A stretch of DNA of 64,000 nt from Cladochytrium replicatum (lineage: Eukaryota > Chytridiomycota > Chytridiomycetes > Cladochytriales > Cladochytriaceae). The translations under genes were made by a program, and so were the position numbers. Location: the NCBI GenBank assembly GCA_025526935.1, contig JAHLKD010000007.1, forward strand, positions 62,001 to 126,000. The letters are read 5' to 3'. Within the stretch, counting starts at the first letter, position 1, and every line of letters starts with the position of its first letter. The notes under the pieces were generated by a model. The model did no database searches and had not been told where the DNA came from. It worked only from the letters and a program-made list of their open reading frames with translations. This document shows positions 45,883 to 59,048 of the stretch, piece by piece.

Positions 45883-48875
45883 ATGGGCAAGTCAGCCTAC
45901 ATCTCGGAGCTGCCGACAGTGCGCTGCAGGTATTTGCACTCCCCCATTTCCCCTTTCCATCATCGCCCCAAACTTGTCAACGCTTTTTCACAGGGACTGC
46001 GGCCTAATCATCGACTGGTCGGGCGAGCACTACTGCTACGCAACAAACTCGATAAACTCAAACAACCTCGACTTTGGCTCCACACAAGAGCCCGTGCCTC
46101 CGCAGCAGCAGCAGCAACAACAGGTGCCAAGGGAGCGTCCGTCGTCTTTGAAGCCGCAGCGACGGAGTGTAGGCGGAAACCCTTCGTCGAGCTCGTCGCG
46201 GAGGGATAAAGATAGAAGACGGGAGAGGGATGGGGAGGATAGGAGACGAGACCGGGAGAGTCGGAGGGAGCCGAGAGATAAGGACAGGGATAGAGATAGG
46301 GATAGGGATAGAGAGAGAGATCGGGAGAAGGACAGGGAGCGTGATAGGGATAAGGATAGGGAGAGGGACAAGGACCGCGAGGATAGGGACAGAGATAGAG
46401 ATAGGGATAGGGAAAGAGATCGCGAGCGACGACGTGAAAAGGTGAGAAGAATCAAAGAAACATGAAGTGGTTGGAGGTTGACTATGGAATGCATCTTAGG
46501 AACGTGACCGAGAGCGAGGAGGGTCAGATCGTGACAGGGACAGAGACCGAGACCGGGACCGCGAACGTCGGGACAAGGAGCGCGATCGTCGAAGCAGAGT
46601 AAAATCTCGCGATGGGAAGAGCAGTCGTCGGAAAGAAGAGGATTTCGACTCTTCTTCCGGTCAAGGTACAATTGACAAAACTCAGTTTTGACTTTTCTAT
46701 TCTCAACAACATATTTGTCAAAAGTTCCATTGGGACAGTCTCCGGCTTCAGAAATTCGCAAGGAGTACGACAGCCCCTACGGAACGCCTCAGCTGGCGCC
46801 CACTTCGCCGCCTAAGAACAGCTCAGCACCCAACGACGGGTACAAACCCAACAACAATGGCAGCGGTCCCAACAGTCCGTTCGGGCTGAACGTGGCGGGT
46901 AGTACCGGATACGGCACGCCGCAAATGAACAATGCGTTTCCGCCGATGCAGGGCGGTGGCGGCGGTGGGTACGGCACGCCGCAGATGGGCAACGCGGTTC
47001 CGCCTGGACAGGGATACGGCACGCCACAGATGGGTGGGTACGGAGGGAAGAATGATGGGTATGGAGGTGCGGGGAAGGGGAATAATCAGCAGCAGCAGTG
47101 GGATGGCGGTAACTATGGTGGCGGTGGTGCTGGAGCTGGACGTGGAGGAGGGCAGCAGCAGCAGGGAGGGAACACGGGGAACTTGTCGAATGAGATTGAT
47201 GCTATCATGGCGGATTTGATGATGGACATGAGCGTTGGTGGTGGGGGTGGGAAAGGGGGATCTGGAGGAAGGTTGGATGCGCCTGGAGGACCTCCGGGCG
47301 GTGGACCTGGTGGGAGGTTCGATGGACCTGGTGGGCCTCCTGGTGGTGGACCTGGAGGAAGGTTCGACGGACCAGGCGGACCAGGTGGGTATGGTGGTGG
47401 GGGTCCGCAGGGTCCTGGGTATGGTGCGCCGTTAAAGCAAGTTTCGACAAGCACGACGGGATCTGGTTACGGAGATCCGAGGTCAGGGCTTGCAAGGCAG
47501 AACTCGACGGCGTCAAGTAACGATCGGTTTGGGAACGATGGTTTTGGGCAGAGCGGGTGGCAGGGTGGACCGAGTGGGCCGGGTGGAATTGGAGGACAGA
47601 GGGGTTGGGATGGGCAGCAAGGAGGGCCGATGGGCGGACCTGGTGGGCTTGGGCCTGTGGGTGGACCAGGCGCGCCGATGGGGGGACCTGGACCGATAGG
47701 TGGACCAATGGGCGTACCCCAAGGGGGATGGGATGGACCTCAAGGTGGACCGGGGGACCCACAAGGGGGACAGCGTGGTTGGGATAATGGACCCGGGATG
47801 GGACCAGGTGGTGGACCGATAGGTCTAGGTGGAGGACCAATGGGACCCGGTCCTCGCAACTGGGGAAGCGGACCTGGCGGGAAGCCATATGTACAGGAGC
47901 CCCAACAGGATTACCAGGACGAGATTGAGATCTGTGCTGGGTGTAACAAGGAAATTGTAGATGAAAATGATGCGTTTGAGATCGAGGCCCTTCAGAAGGT
48001 AACACACAAAAACAACAATTTATTCAGGAAGAAACCTGACATTTTTGTGTTTGTCCAAGCTATTCCATGTGGACTGCTTCAGGTGTTGCGTGTGCAATGT
48101 TGTGTTTAGCGACGATGTGCCATACATACCTCACAACGGGGAAGCGTACTGCGAGACCCACTACGAGGAAGTTGTGTTCACTCCGACCTGCTTTGGCTGG
48201 TACGTACCAAATCCTTGTCACTTGATCAGTGCATCTCATTCCTCTCCCACAGCAAAAAGCCAATCTTTGAACGACCCGTGCACGCTCTCGGACGGGTCTG
48301 GCACGCCGAACATCTGATCTGCGCAGCGTGCCAGAAACCCATCCAAGGGAACCTCTTCGAGCACAACGGGAACGTGTACTGTGCTGCCGACTATGCGCGC
48401 CAAGTCGCGCCGACGTGTCGGGCGTGTAACCGGCCGATCCAGGGCGAAACGATCTGTGCGCTCGGCGGGACGTTCCACGTGCAATGTTTCCGGTGCGCGA
48501 TGTGCGGGACCGGGTTCCCTGACAAGACCTTCTATGTGAATGAAGACTTGCCGTACTGTCGGCAGCATTATCATGAACGGAACAACAGTTTGTGCGGTGG
48601 TTGCGGGAGACCCATTGAAGGTAAAAATGAAGAGATCAAAGGGAAGAGATGGTGTGCTGATGGTGTTGTTGATAGGTCCGTGTGCAGAGATTGGGGAGTT
48701 GGGGAAACGGTTCCACCCGCCTTGCTGGAGCTGCGGAATCTGTCGCGAGCCGCTCACGGCGACGTATTATGCATACATGGGGGTGTCGTACTGCGAGCGG
48801 GATATTGTGCATGTGTACAATTCGGCAAAGGCGCAGAAGGCGAGCAAGCGCCGGACGTTGCTCACCAACATTTGA
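45883..48875 (+). CDS. Paxillin-like protein with four LIM domains
   Basis: Seven exons from the first in-frame ATG (45883-45929, 45994-46441, 46500-46665, 46725-47998, 48060-48199, 48253-48620, 48676-48875) give 880 residues. The same frame stays open upstream to CYHSYERTYRSHM without an ATG, so an extra 5' exon is likely. The N-terminal part has a CRDC...HYC cluster, then ~130 residues of RD/RE repeats, then a Gly/Pro/Gln-rich region with GYGTPQM repeats. Near 440 is NEIDAIMADLMMDM, LD-motif-like. Four LIM domains fill ~625-865, from CAGCNKEIV...HVDCFRCCVC to CWSCGICREPL. Paxillin proteins scaffold adhesion and actin or septation sites. The RD-rich block is unusual for the family. Confidence 0.8.
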
Positions 48876-49093
48876 AATGACAGATGGGATCGTCGAATTT
48901 TTGTGGACTATGTTTTTTGTTTATGAGTGTTTTTTACAAAGATATTTGAAGGCTCTTTGTTATTTGCTTCCGATTCGGCATTACTGTCGAAATGTTGTTA
49001 GTTTTCTTTTGTCAGAGCTTCAAGTTGACTGGGAATACAAAAAGTCTTCTTTCTTTACTAGAAAATAACAGCTTCGCCAGCTACGCCATCGCC

Positions 49094-52000
49094 ATGTCCC
49101 AGTCGCACCAGCTGCCGAACGTGGAAATCGACCCGAGGACATTGGGTGAGTTACTCTTGAGACTGAAGGGCTGTTTACATTCTGTAGTGTGATTGTATTG
49201 ATTGTATCGCTCACACCGCATTCTCGGTTGCGTTTGCGTTGGATGTTTGCCAGACCTCTGGTGCCTGGAGTACCTCTTCCACGTCGGCGCAATGTCGTCG
49301 GATCATGTCGTGGAACGGATCGAAGAGCTGTTCAGCTCGAGCCTGGACGCAAGGCGGGATAATGTGAACAGAAATGATGGAACACGTTCGGCTGAGAATG
49401 AGTCACTTGATGCGCTCGCGGCGGCGGAAGATGCTCGAAATTGGTCATATAAGCTTGGTGTGATCAAGGTGAAGTTTTTGGGAACCGTTAGCAGTTTGTT
49501 TTGATGCTCATTCGACAGTTTTGGCTCACCTCCGAATAACAGAATGTTTTGTCCTGGGTCATGGATGGGAATATCGAGAAGGCTTTGGAGGCAATACGGC
49601 GTGATGCACCCGAAATTCTAAAGAACCAAAGGCTGGGCTTCCTTCTTCACAAGCAACAGGTTGGGATAAACGCTGGATTCGGATCGTGCGGACGCTGATG
49701 GTAGTTGGGGTTTAAAGTTCACAGAGCTGGTGCGGACAGCCAACGGCGATCCGTCATCGATCCAGGAAGCCATCACGTACCTCCAGACACATCTGGCCCA
49801 AAACGATCTTGCTTCGTCAGCGTATCCGAAAGAGTACGCTCAATTGAAGCGTGCAATGCTGATGCTGTTGTTTCAACCGCGTCCGGGCTCGAAGGAGATT
49901 GACGTTAGAGGAGGTGGGGCGACTCCGATTGATGAATGGCTTGGGAACGAATGGTAAGGTTAGGAACGTGGATGGAAGTCCCTTTTTGGCACTCAATTCT
50001 TGAATCGAACTCCGAATGGGTATGGTGGGGGTGATAGGTCTCTCGATAGTCGGGAACAACTGGCCGGCATGCTTCGGAAAGGTTTGCTCCAATACTTTGG
50101 TATCGGCGAGCCGAAACTGTCGCTACTACTAAGGTGAAGAACTTTACCATAGCCTCCATTTTTGTATCCGGCGTACTTACACAAAAGACATTCACAGATA
50201 CCTCACTTTGTCCCACAACATGTTTTACATCCTTTACGCAAACGGGGATCAGTCGCCAGTGCAGCAATACTCGGACTTTTTCCTTATATCACATGATGGG
50301 GTTGACAATGATGATTTGGATCTAGATTTTCCCGAAGAGAAAGGGAAGGCTGTTGGGAGTGCGGATAGTTGTTCATCAAGGTAAGTTTTGTGCAACTGTG
50401 TCGAGCAGGAACGTGGAAGCGCTTATTGTTCTCCTGGGCAGTATATCAGATCGCGAAATTTCGGTCCTCGCCCAATCTGCTGGGATCTCTCCTCAAAAGG
50501 CTCGAAGTTCCCTGACACGAGCAGCATCTCAGTTGCTACAAGGACACAGCCAAATGAGCGTAGATGAGCCTGACACTGCAGGTGGGGAGTCTGCGATGTT
50601 TATGATGCTTTGGAAGCAGGACCCGAGAGGTTTCTCGGGATTGGAGATAGCGATGAAAGCGGAGGTTTCGCGGATGAGAATAGGACACACCCAACTCATT
50701 GATTTAGTTAAAAGGTTCGACTCTACAGTGATCGGACGCAAATTTTTTACTCTGGATTTACTCAATATTTGTTTCGTTCCTAGTTATTGCCAAAGAAGAG
50801 GGCTCCTCTCGCCTGAAGAAGTGATGCCCCTTGACAAAAGCTTGAATCTGCTGGACGTGCGGCGATCCCAGCACATCAGGTGTTAGCTTAATGCCTCATT
50901 TCCGTTGATCTACTTCTTATCCATCATGCGACAGGAATTGTCGCACTGCGATGCAAGCAACAATAGATGATTTAATTAAAACCCTCCCGACCTATGCAGT
51001 TGATGAAGGCGCCCCGATTCGCCCGGGAGGAAGGAGTGGCACGGTCACCCAACGTCTTGTAGAGCTCGTGGACCGTTTCCTGACGCAGGAACTCGTATCT
51101 GATCACCCTTCGAACACCAACCCCATCGATGAGCTTTCCGCTCCTTTGTCGAAGATATCCGTTTCAAATGGACGCAAACGGTATGACATTACCGAGTTTG
51201 CTGTTTCTTCCAGTTCAAACGGGTCCACAAGCCAACCTTCTCTTCCTCTCTCTGATGCCCCTTTCATGCAATTGGTTGAACCCACATCTGCTACGGTCGA
51301 AATTAGGAAGCGCGACGACGATAGCCACGATAAGTCGGACGAAGAGGTCGCGTTTCAAGAACGGAAGTCGAAGCGTTCTGTGGTTCTAGCTGAATCCATA
51401 ACGGAGGCTGCGACCGGTGTGCCACGGAAGAGCTGGAGGGAGCCTCGGTCGGACGATCGTGGCACGGACGACGAGTATATGGACTGGACCCTTGCGAAGG
51501 CGTGTGCGAGGGGATGGAGCGAGTCTGTGGTGCTAGCGATGATGAGGGCAAAAGTAATTGAATGCTGTCTGTGCGCGGCATACGCGGAATGTGAAAATGA
51601 GATAAGAACAGCGAATCAAGGTGAAAGCGAGTCGATAGACAGGGCGGAGAACAATAAGGACAGTTTGTCGATGAGTGGGATGGTTGGGTCTGCGCATGGC
51701 TGGGCAGGGGTGTACTGGGAGCTTGCGTTGATGAATCTCCGGGATCTAAGTAAGTTCGATTTTCCTTGAATTGTCGGACTGTGTAGTGATTCTTGTTTAG
51801 CTAATGCCACAGCAGAGGCTGACGTCAATCGGACGATGTACGCTGAGGCTATACGTGAAGCATCATCATTAGTTGCACTAAGATATCATACTGCATTCAT
51901 GGTCAGCAGCAATAACCCCGAGGGTCCCGAAAAAGCGAAAACAAGGAAGGCAACGGTATATATAAATTCTTGTCCCATTCAACCCCTCTCTGACGAAACT

Positions 52001-53021
52001 CCCCAGCTGTCGCATCACTTCAGACTGCTACATGGCCTATTGACAAAGCTGGTCGATGGGCCCATCTGTAACATGATCAGCGCAAAGCATTTTGGTGAGG
52101 AAGCGGCGGAAAGCGTCACACCGTCGCTGTCGTCTCCAACAAGCGAACAGCCTGCGCCTGATTCTGTCGCAGAGGATCTGACAGATGATGAAGGACGTCA
52201 GCGCGGGAGAGCGTTGCTGGATGCGGGTCGCGTCGCGGCGGAAAGGTCTCCGCGGGGAAGGCCAAGAAGACGGCGGGGAAGGGGTGGGAGCACTTCCGTC
52301 AGCTCAAAGAAGGCGACTCCGCCGACGATCACGGATATGGATGGAATATTTGACGGAGAAGACTCGCAGGACGAGGGCAATGAGATTGAAGAAGACACGC
52401 TTGTGTGGATTTTGAAGAGCATGCTTGGGATACACGTTCGACTCTTCCAGCTGAAATGGGAGAACGATCCGTATGCAGCAAGATAAATAGTTGCTCGTCA
52501 GTTTAAGACTAATTGTAGGCTCTGTATAGGTTTGAATTCGTCTTCTGCATCGACGAGCTGCGAAACACGAACGATTTGGAGATGTTTCTTTCCGGCGAGC
52601 CGCTTTTAACGTTCTTGCGGAAGGACAGTGCGAACATATCGGAACGCAAGGCTGCAGCGAGTGCTGGAGGATCTTCATCAGCTCTGCTAGGTCGGTCAAC
52701 GGTCGTGTCGACATCCGAGTCGACGTGGGGCTCCCGACAAAGAAGAACGGATTCGACGCAAGCTCCTGTAGAAAATCCGAGGAACGAAAGTGCGGATGAT
52801 GATTCGGAAGACGGTACGGATCTCCGCTCATATAGAAGCAGTAGAACTAACTCTGAAATGATGATTGCGCCCCCGGATTACACTTAGGTGAAAATGACCT
52901 GGATGAAGGCAGCATATCGCTTCTCATGGAGATGATGGCATTCACAAGGCCGGAAGCGGTACGGACGTTGATGGACCATGGTGGGGATGTTATGTCTGTG
53001 ATTTCTGCGTTGATTACATAG
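49094..53021 (+). CDS. Large LisH-CTLH protein with C-terminal UBA-like domain
   Basis: Thirteen exons (49094-49145, 49254-49468, 49543-49659, 49718-49953, 50038-50133, 50198-50380, 50442-50714, 50784-50879, 50935-51749, 51801-51955, 52007-52470, 52530-52813, 52888-53021) give 1039 residues. A divergent LisH (~18-45) is followed by a CTLH-type region with VLSWVMDGNIEKALEAIRRD, FLLHKQQFTELVRT and AITYLQTHLAQ. The middle (~240-750) is unrecognised and carries acidic, Ser-rich loops. An RRGRGG-type basic patch lies near ~825. The end, SLLMEMMAFTRPEAVRTLMD followed by HGGDVMSVISALIT, is UBA-like. CTLH proteins often belong to GID/CTLH E3 ligase or related complexes, but length and UBA do not match a GID subunit I know. 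Function unknown. Confidence 0.7.
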
Positions 53022-53091
53022 TAGTAATAGTATCCCAAAGGAGAATCCAGCATCGAAAAATTACAGCTCATTTATGTTCTTTTTTTTGTGC

Positions 53092-55000
53092 TCATCGCCT
53101 GAACTGTTTTCGCTGTTTTGGCGGTCTCTTTGAAACCTTTGCGCTCATCGTGTCCCCGTCATCATCCTCAACCTCGTTGCGCTTTCCCCTTCCGCCATCG
53201 TCATCTTCACCATTCTTCTTACGCTTACGGTTCGCCCTGTGGTTTGCGTCTTCCTCTCGCATTTGGATGGTGGCCAGACGGACAGCTTCTGCAACACGCT
53301 CCTGAAGCACCATCACTGCCTCTTTGCCCTGCCCGATCGGGTATTCTTCAAGTTTTTTGCCGATCGCATGCTCAACGCGTTGATACCACTCCAAATCGTA
53401 TCTGGGCACAAGCAAACTAAATCAGAATGTGTGGCTCGCTGAGCGCTATAGCAGAACTCACTGATTCACAAGTGTGATGGACTTTCCAGCCTTCCCAGCA
53501 CGAGCCGTGCGACCCACACGATGGATATACAGCTTGCTGCTCTGCGGCACATCGTAGTTCAGCACAACATCGACTCCTTTGATATCCAACCCTCGCGCCG
53601 CGACGTCGGTCGCGATCAAGATGTTGCGGTCGCCACTCTTGAATTTCTGGAGCGCGCCGAGACGGTTCTGTTGCGACATTTTGGCGTGGAGGCAGACTGC
53701 TGGGAAGCCGAGGTTGCGTAGGAAGAGGGCGAGCTTTTGCGCGGAGACTCGGGTCATTGTAAATACGATGATGGTTTGGCCGGCGAATTCGTTGAGGAGG
53801 TAGGCGAGGTAGCAGTCTTTGAACTTGAAGGGGATGAAGAGGTAGTATTGGAGCAGAGTCGACACTGTGGAGTATCTGTGAAACGACATGTGTTGATCGC
53901 TTAGGCCAACATTTCATACACTTCAGATACTCACTTTGTCGAGATCTCAACCTTCACGGGGTTGCGAAGACAAGCTCTCTGCAACTTCTCGACTTTTGTG
54001 GTCATCGTCGCCGAGAACAAGTACGTATGCCTCTCCTGCGGCAGCACTTTCAACACTTTCTCAATATCTGCGCCGAAATCGTTATCCAGCAAACGATCTG
54101 CCTCGTCCAGAACGAGATACTTGAGGTTTTTCATGTGGAAACCTTTCGTGTTTTCCAGGTGATCGATGATACGTCCTGGTGTACAGATGACGATGTGCGG
54201 ACGTTTTGAGAGCGCAATGGCTTGCTCCATGCGCTCGAAACCACCGACTATGATAGCGCAACGGACACCAATGGTTGATCCGAGGGCTTCAAATTGCTCG
54301 GCGATCTGCACTGCCAGCTCACTGGGGATTATGAATGAGTTATATCCCAAGGAAATGTGTAAACTTTAACATACCGGGTGGGCGCCATGATACAGGCGAA
54401 GAGCGGTTGCGGATCGTTCCATAGTGCTTGAAGGATAGGCAAGGCGAAGGCAGCGGTCTTTCCGGAACCAGTTTGGGCAAGACCAATGATATCTCGACCT
54501 TTTTAAAGATATTTATGAGCATCAATTCTCGCGACATTTTTCTCACAGTACACCCACCTTCCAATGCTGGCGGGATGGCTTTTACTTGGATAGGGGTTGG
54601 CTTCTTGAAGCCGAGGGTTGTGCACGCCTCGGATATCTGCGGGATGATACCCTGGTCAAAGAGGGACGTTAGAGAATTGAAGCAACTTTGAGCTGTGTAA
54701 TGCCCGCACGAGAGTCTCGAAAGTGTGATTCGTGTTTTGAATATCGTCACCGCCTTCTTCTTCATCTCTGTCCATTCCATCTCGTGGGTTATGCTCTTCA
54801 TCGTCAAATTCTTCGCTCTCATCGTCATGCACCAGTTCTGATCAAGAAATAAGCAACATGTTGCTATTGTTTATCAGGTTTGGCTCACCTGTGGTTGGGT
54901 TTACACTTTTTATCTTCTTCTCTTCTGACATCGACGCAGATTCTCTTCCCTTGGCAGCGAAATCCCCCACTTTTCCTGTCGACTTCGTTTTCGTCTTCAT
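53092..55000 (-). CDS. RRP3: DEAD-box ATP-dependent RNA helicase Rrp3/DDX47
   Basis: Seven exons (55000-54889, 54837-54710, 54651-54558, 54498-54375, 54321-53935, 53875-53462, 53401-53092) give 522 residues. Motifs in order: Q motif [18 protein letters not shown], Ia APTREL, Ib [46 protein letters not shown]. The segment [20 protein letters not shown] is characteristic of Rrp3/DDX47, which acts in 18S pre-rRNA processing in the nucleolus. Acidic N-terminal and Lys/Arg-rich C-terminal extensions are typical. The gene is convergent with the LisH-CTLH gene, 70 bp apart. Confidence 0.93.
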
Positions 55001-55403
55001 TTTCTGAGAAACTGACAGGGTGTGGCGCACGGGAGAGAGAGTATTAAAAAATAAGCGTGGGAATCACAGAAATCCGTTTCCTCCGCCCGTCTTGCAATGT
55101 GTGAACCGCCTCTATTCATTGGAGTGATCGTCGTTAGCGCTAAAAGGATCGGGTAAACTGCGTAGGGGAATTGGACAATGAATTGGTGAAGCAGCGAATC
55201 AAGGCCATCATCTTGTACACCATAGGACCAAAAGTTTGGTTTCACACCCCTTCTTAACCTCCACACCGTTCTGCCCCTCAGCTTTTCTCTTTCGACACCT
55301 TTGATAGCACTAATATGCTTATGCTTCCTCACACTCTCGAGAAACTCGTCGAAACCAGAAAAAGAGCATGCGCAGTATATTTTAGTGTCACCACTCTCTG
55401 ATT

Positions 55404-55556
55404 TTTTTGGAAATTTTAATCCATAGAAAAAACATCCGCTCGTCATTTCACAGCTATATTCACAATGTGGGTGATCAAGCTTTTTGGAAATTTTAATCCA
55501 TAGAAAAAACATCCGCTCGTCATTTCACAGCTATATTCACAATGTGGGTGATCAAG
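55404..55556. repeat. 77-bp tandem duplication
   Basis: Two near-perfect direct copies (55404-55480 and 55481-55556) run from TTTTTGGAAATTTTAATCC to CACAATGTGGGTGATCAAG. They lie in the ~590-bp gap between the RRP3 start and the P450 stop. The rest of that gap (55001-55403) shows no gene. Confidence 0.9.
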
Positions 55557-55594
55557 TATTTGATCCTGAACAACGCTCTTTAGAGCAAAGTTCT

Positions 55595-57567
55595 TTAGAG
55601 AGCTTTCTCGCGTCGCTCGATCCGACACATGATCGGGACCTTCATCGGGAGTGTGACAGAAGGTTGATCTGGTGGAAACAAAGTTTGGGTCAACGTGTGC
55701 TCCGTAATTTGAGTGGCATTCAAACTTACAGGTCACTTTATCAATGTTCATGCATTCCACGTTGTATTTTCTCAAGATCGAGACGATCACATACACGCCT
55801 TCAAGTTGCGCCATGGTCTTGCCTGAAAAGTATTGCTAAGCTCAGATCATAGATTGAAACAAAAGCATTGTGTTTTGCCCATACCAAGGCACAAGCGGGG
55901 TCCACCCTGGAACACGGGATACTCGAATTGGGAAGGTGCAGTGGAGCGTTCAAACCAACGCTCGGGACGGAATTCCGCCGCATCTTCGCCCCAGATATCC
56001 TTCGAGCGTCCCATTGCCTGAAAACAGCACCCCAAAAAAATCAGGCTCTTTCAATCGTCAAAGTTCATGAACGTCACTAACGTAAGGCGACCAGAGCACC
56101 ATGGCTCCTTTTGGAACAACCGTGCCGTCGGGGAACGTCTCCTCCTTGACGCACTCCTTGATGTTGGTAGGAACTGATGGGTACAATCGAAGGGTCTCGG
56201 TGAATACGGCGTTGGCGTATCGAAGGTTCTTAAGCTCTTCGTACGACGGGAACGCGCTGACGTTGCTGTTCTTGATTTCCTCCAGAAGCGGCTCGACTTT
56301 TTGAGGATTTTTGGAAAGGAGATAGAAAGTCCACGAGAGAGCCTGGGCAGTGGTGTCGCGACCTACGAATAGCGTTAGACAATTGAAAAACAAATACTCA
56401 TATGGCTCCACAAGCTTACCGGCGATGATGAAGTTGAGAACATGGTCAGCGAGTTCCTCGTCCGTGAGCACTTCGCCGTGATCCTCCGCGTGCTTCAGGA
56501 ACATCTGCAGGATATCAGAGTTCTTGAAAATGGTGGACTGGTTTCGGAGATCCTCGCGACGCTTGCGCACGACATCCATAGCGAATGCTCGGACGAATGA
56601 CATGTCCTTCTTTAGCGAGGGGTTTGTGATCCACTCAGTTTGCTTCCAGAAAGGCCACTAGAGAAAAAATGATTGAGCATGCGACGAATGCATTATTTCC
56701 CAGCATACCAAGAAGCGATCCTGCACGGCGGCCTGTGCACGGTCGAAAGCGAGGGCGAAAGGAGTCTGACTAGCGGCCAGCATACTGTTCAACTCGATCG
56801 AGAATGCAATTTGCGCAAACCCGTCCAAGGTGAATCTATATTGACAATATCAGGAGGTGTTAAAAATCGTACTTACAGAGTTATATACCTGAAAAAGCTA
56901 TCGTGAAGATCGATGAGGGTCCCCTGGTTCGCATGCCTCGACAAGAGAAGATCAAAGTCACCCATCTCGCGTTGGAAAACTTTCTCGACAAAGTCTCGGA
57001 AGTTGTTGACGTTGAAGATATTGGCTGCGGTCTTGCGCTGCTTTCTCCACTGTTCTCCATCCGAGTTAAAAATGCCATTGCCGAGGACGGAGTGGAAGCG
57101 TTCACGGAACTGAGTTCCTTTCTCGAACGACTCGAATTTTGTTCGCAAAACAAACTCGAGGGCCTCGGGCGTGTTAATGAAGAACTGGAGACCTTTTAAA
57201 ATCAAATGTATCAGGTATTGCGATTTATCTAAGTTCAGGATGATTCCATCGCCACAAATGTACCTGAGAACGGAATTGTGTTGTATCGTATCTCGCCATT
57301 GGCTTTGACAGTCATCTCATATGTAAAATCAAGAAGCCGGTCTTTGTTGTTAAGAAGATGGTGAATGTGACCGATTACGGGCAAAGCGTCGGGCGCCAAC
57401 TTGTTTGTAGCGTTAGGCTTGGGGAAGCTTCCAAAAGCTCGACGTCCGTAAAGGAGAACGGAGACGGCAACGAAAGCCGCGGAGAGCAGGACCCAAGAGA
57501 TCATAATTGAAATGAGATCAATGCGGGAGGCGATTGCCCCCAGCGGAACCGAGAGGACGGACAACAT
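55595..57567 (-). CDS. Cytochrome P450 monooxygenase
   Basis: Eight exons (57567-57264, 57192-56889, 56835-56709, 56657-56420, 56362-56082, 56017-55885, 55822-55730, 55668-55595) give 517 residues. An N-terminal anchor lies at ~20-42 ([17 protein letters not shown]). The I-helix has [12 protein letters not shown], the K-helix ETLRLYP, the PERF segment FRPERW and the haem loop [10 protein letters not shown] with the axial Cys. The last exon gives the usual [12 protein letters not shown] end. Layout resembles CYP52/CYP4-like fatty-acid or alkane hydroxylases of fungi, acting at the ER membrane with a P450 reductase. Substrate is not predictable. Confidence 0.92.
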
Positions 57568-59048
57568 TTTGGGAACCCAGTGCGGGTGGGAAACGGGGTT
57601 AAGAAGTTTGATGTTGCTTAATTAGACCGAAAATGGGTTGATGAGAAGCGGGTCACACGGCGGGCGTGGGGAGAACGTGGCATTACCGCTGGAAGGTGGA
57701 GCCATGACAAAAACATCCGGTGGTGATGCAATCACGGCTAAAGATACGCTATTGGAGCCAGGTAATGCGTTTCTCAAAAGCTCGAGGCAGGGTGGTTGAT
57801 TCAGTCAGTCATCAATGTCGAGTTGCTCATACTGCTTGGTGTTTATTGAATTTCATCATCGGAAAATTTGATGCATAGAGAATTCTACTTCGGCATGTTT
57901 CCCAACATTCAGCCTCGCTCGCCAATGCAAATCTATGCATGTTTTTACGTCATTATCTCACTCGTCCAGTCTTCATCGATGAATGCATAGACGATGCCAT
58001 CTTGGGCTTATATCATCCTTAAACTCGATGACTCCATGATCCTATTCAACAACATGCTCCATCCCACAGATAAATCGCTGCAATCGTCGACCCCTGCCAG
58101 GCTCGCACGGGCTGTAATAACCATCGTATAGAACAACACACGTCGTTGATTCGCTTCGCGTTGCTCTCTCCATGTGCTGGCGTCCTCTTCCTCCTCGCGT
58201 CGTAAATCACCGCAGTGATAACAAGCTCGTCCGAGTTCAGGACCACACGGAGTGCTTGTCTGCAGCACGTTCGAGGGTATATGTGTAGCGACAAGGTCCG
58301 CGTCCAAGTCGCTCACATAGTTGAAATTTTTGACAACGTGCACGGCAAGCGTTGCGAAACCGAATGTGAACCATTTGAATTTGGGTCGGAGGGTGTGAAT
58401 CGTGCTGGAGCGCATGGTTCAAGTGAGCGTGACCCCCCTAGATTCCGACCAGCTGGATCCAACCCGAAAACAGGCTCAGGGGAGCGGACACCAGTGGACC
58501 GTGTACATCAATAGCTTGGGACCTCCAACCAGCAACGAGTTGATGATGGAAGATAACAGATTGTAGGTGACCGGAGTTCTTGTGGACATGTCGTGGAAAA
58601 AATGGATGTGTTTTAAAAAGTTCAACATAACGTTGCTTGACTATCGGTTGTGGTACTAAGAGTGGTATGAAGGTATAGGAGGAAACATGTTCGGTTAGTG
58701 CCCATATTCAAGAATTTATGCAGTCCATTTTTGGATGGTCGGCTCAACCTAAACATTATTGGTTTGGTGTCCTCTTTTGGCGGGATTCGGGCGAGAAATG
58801 CACCCGCACACGGTTTGATGCCACGGTTTGAATCTGGTATATTAGTTAAACCGGTTGGCAGAACAAGTAGAGCCATCGAAATCTAAGACACCGTGGATTG
58901 TCAACATATAACAGTCACTTAATACAGTTGAAGCAGCGATCGGATTGAAGGTTCCCATCAATCGTGGTTGGTGATAGCACTATCCGGATACATGTACAAA
59001 TATATATCCAAAAAAGTCATTGACCTTAGCGAGAAAACCATCATCCCT
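57568..59048. other. Intergenic region; one doubtful small frame
   Basis: About 1.5 kb. A 135-codon minus-strand frame (58415-58008, starting MRSSTIHTLRPKFKWFTFG) has one short hydrophobic stretch and a Glu/Arg-rich middle but resembles nothing known. I leave it uncalled. The P450 promoter should lie near 57.6 kb. Confidence 0.4.

Noticed and set aside
46036-46761. Minus-strand frame rich in Ser-Leu repeats
   Set aside because: It is the antisense reading of the RD/RE repeats of the LIM protein.
50381-50408. A 28-nt intron in the LisH-CTLH gene
   Set aside because: Too short to splice; the next AG at 50441 gives a 61-nt intron in the same frame.
52576-52887. The LisH-CTLH protein ending at the TAG at 52885-52887
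   Set aside because: That TAG is the 3' splice site of a 74-nt intron; splicing adds a UBA-like segment with a sensible stop at 53021.
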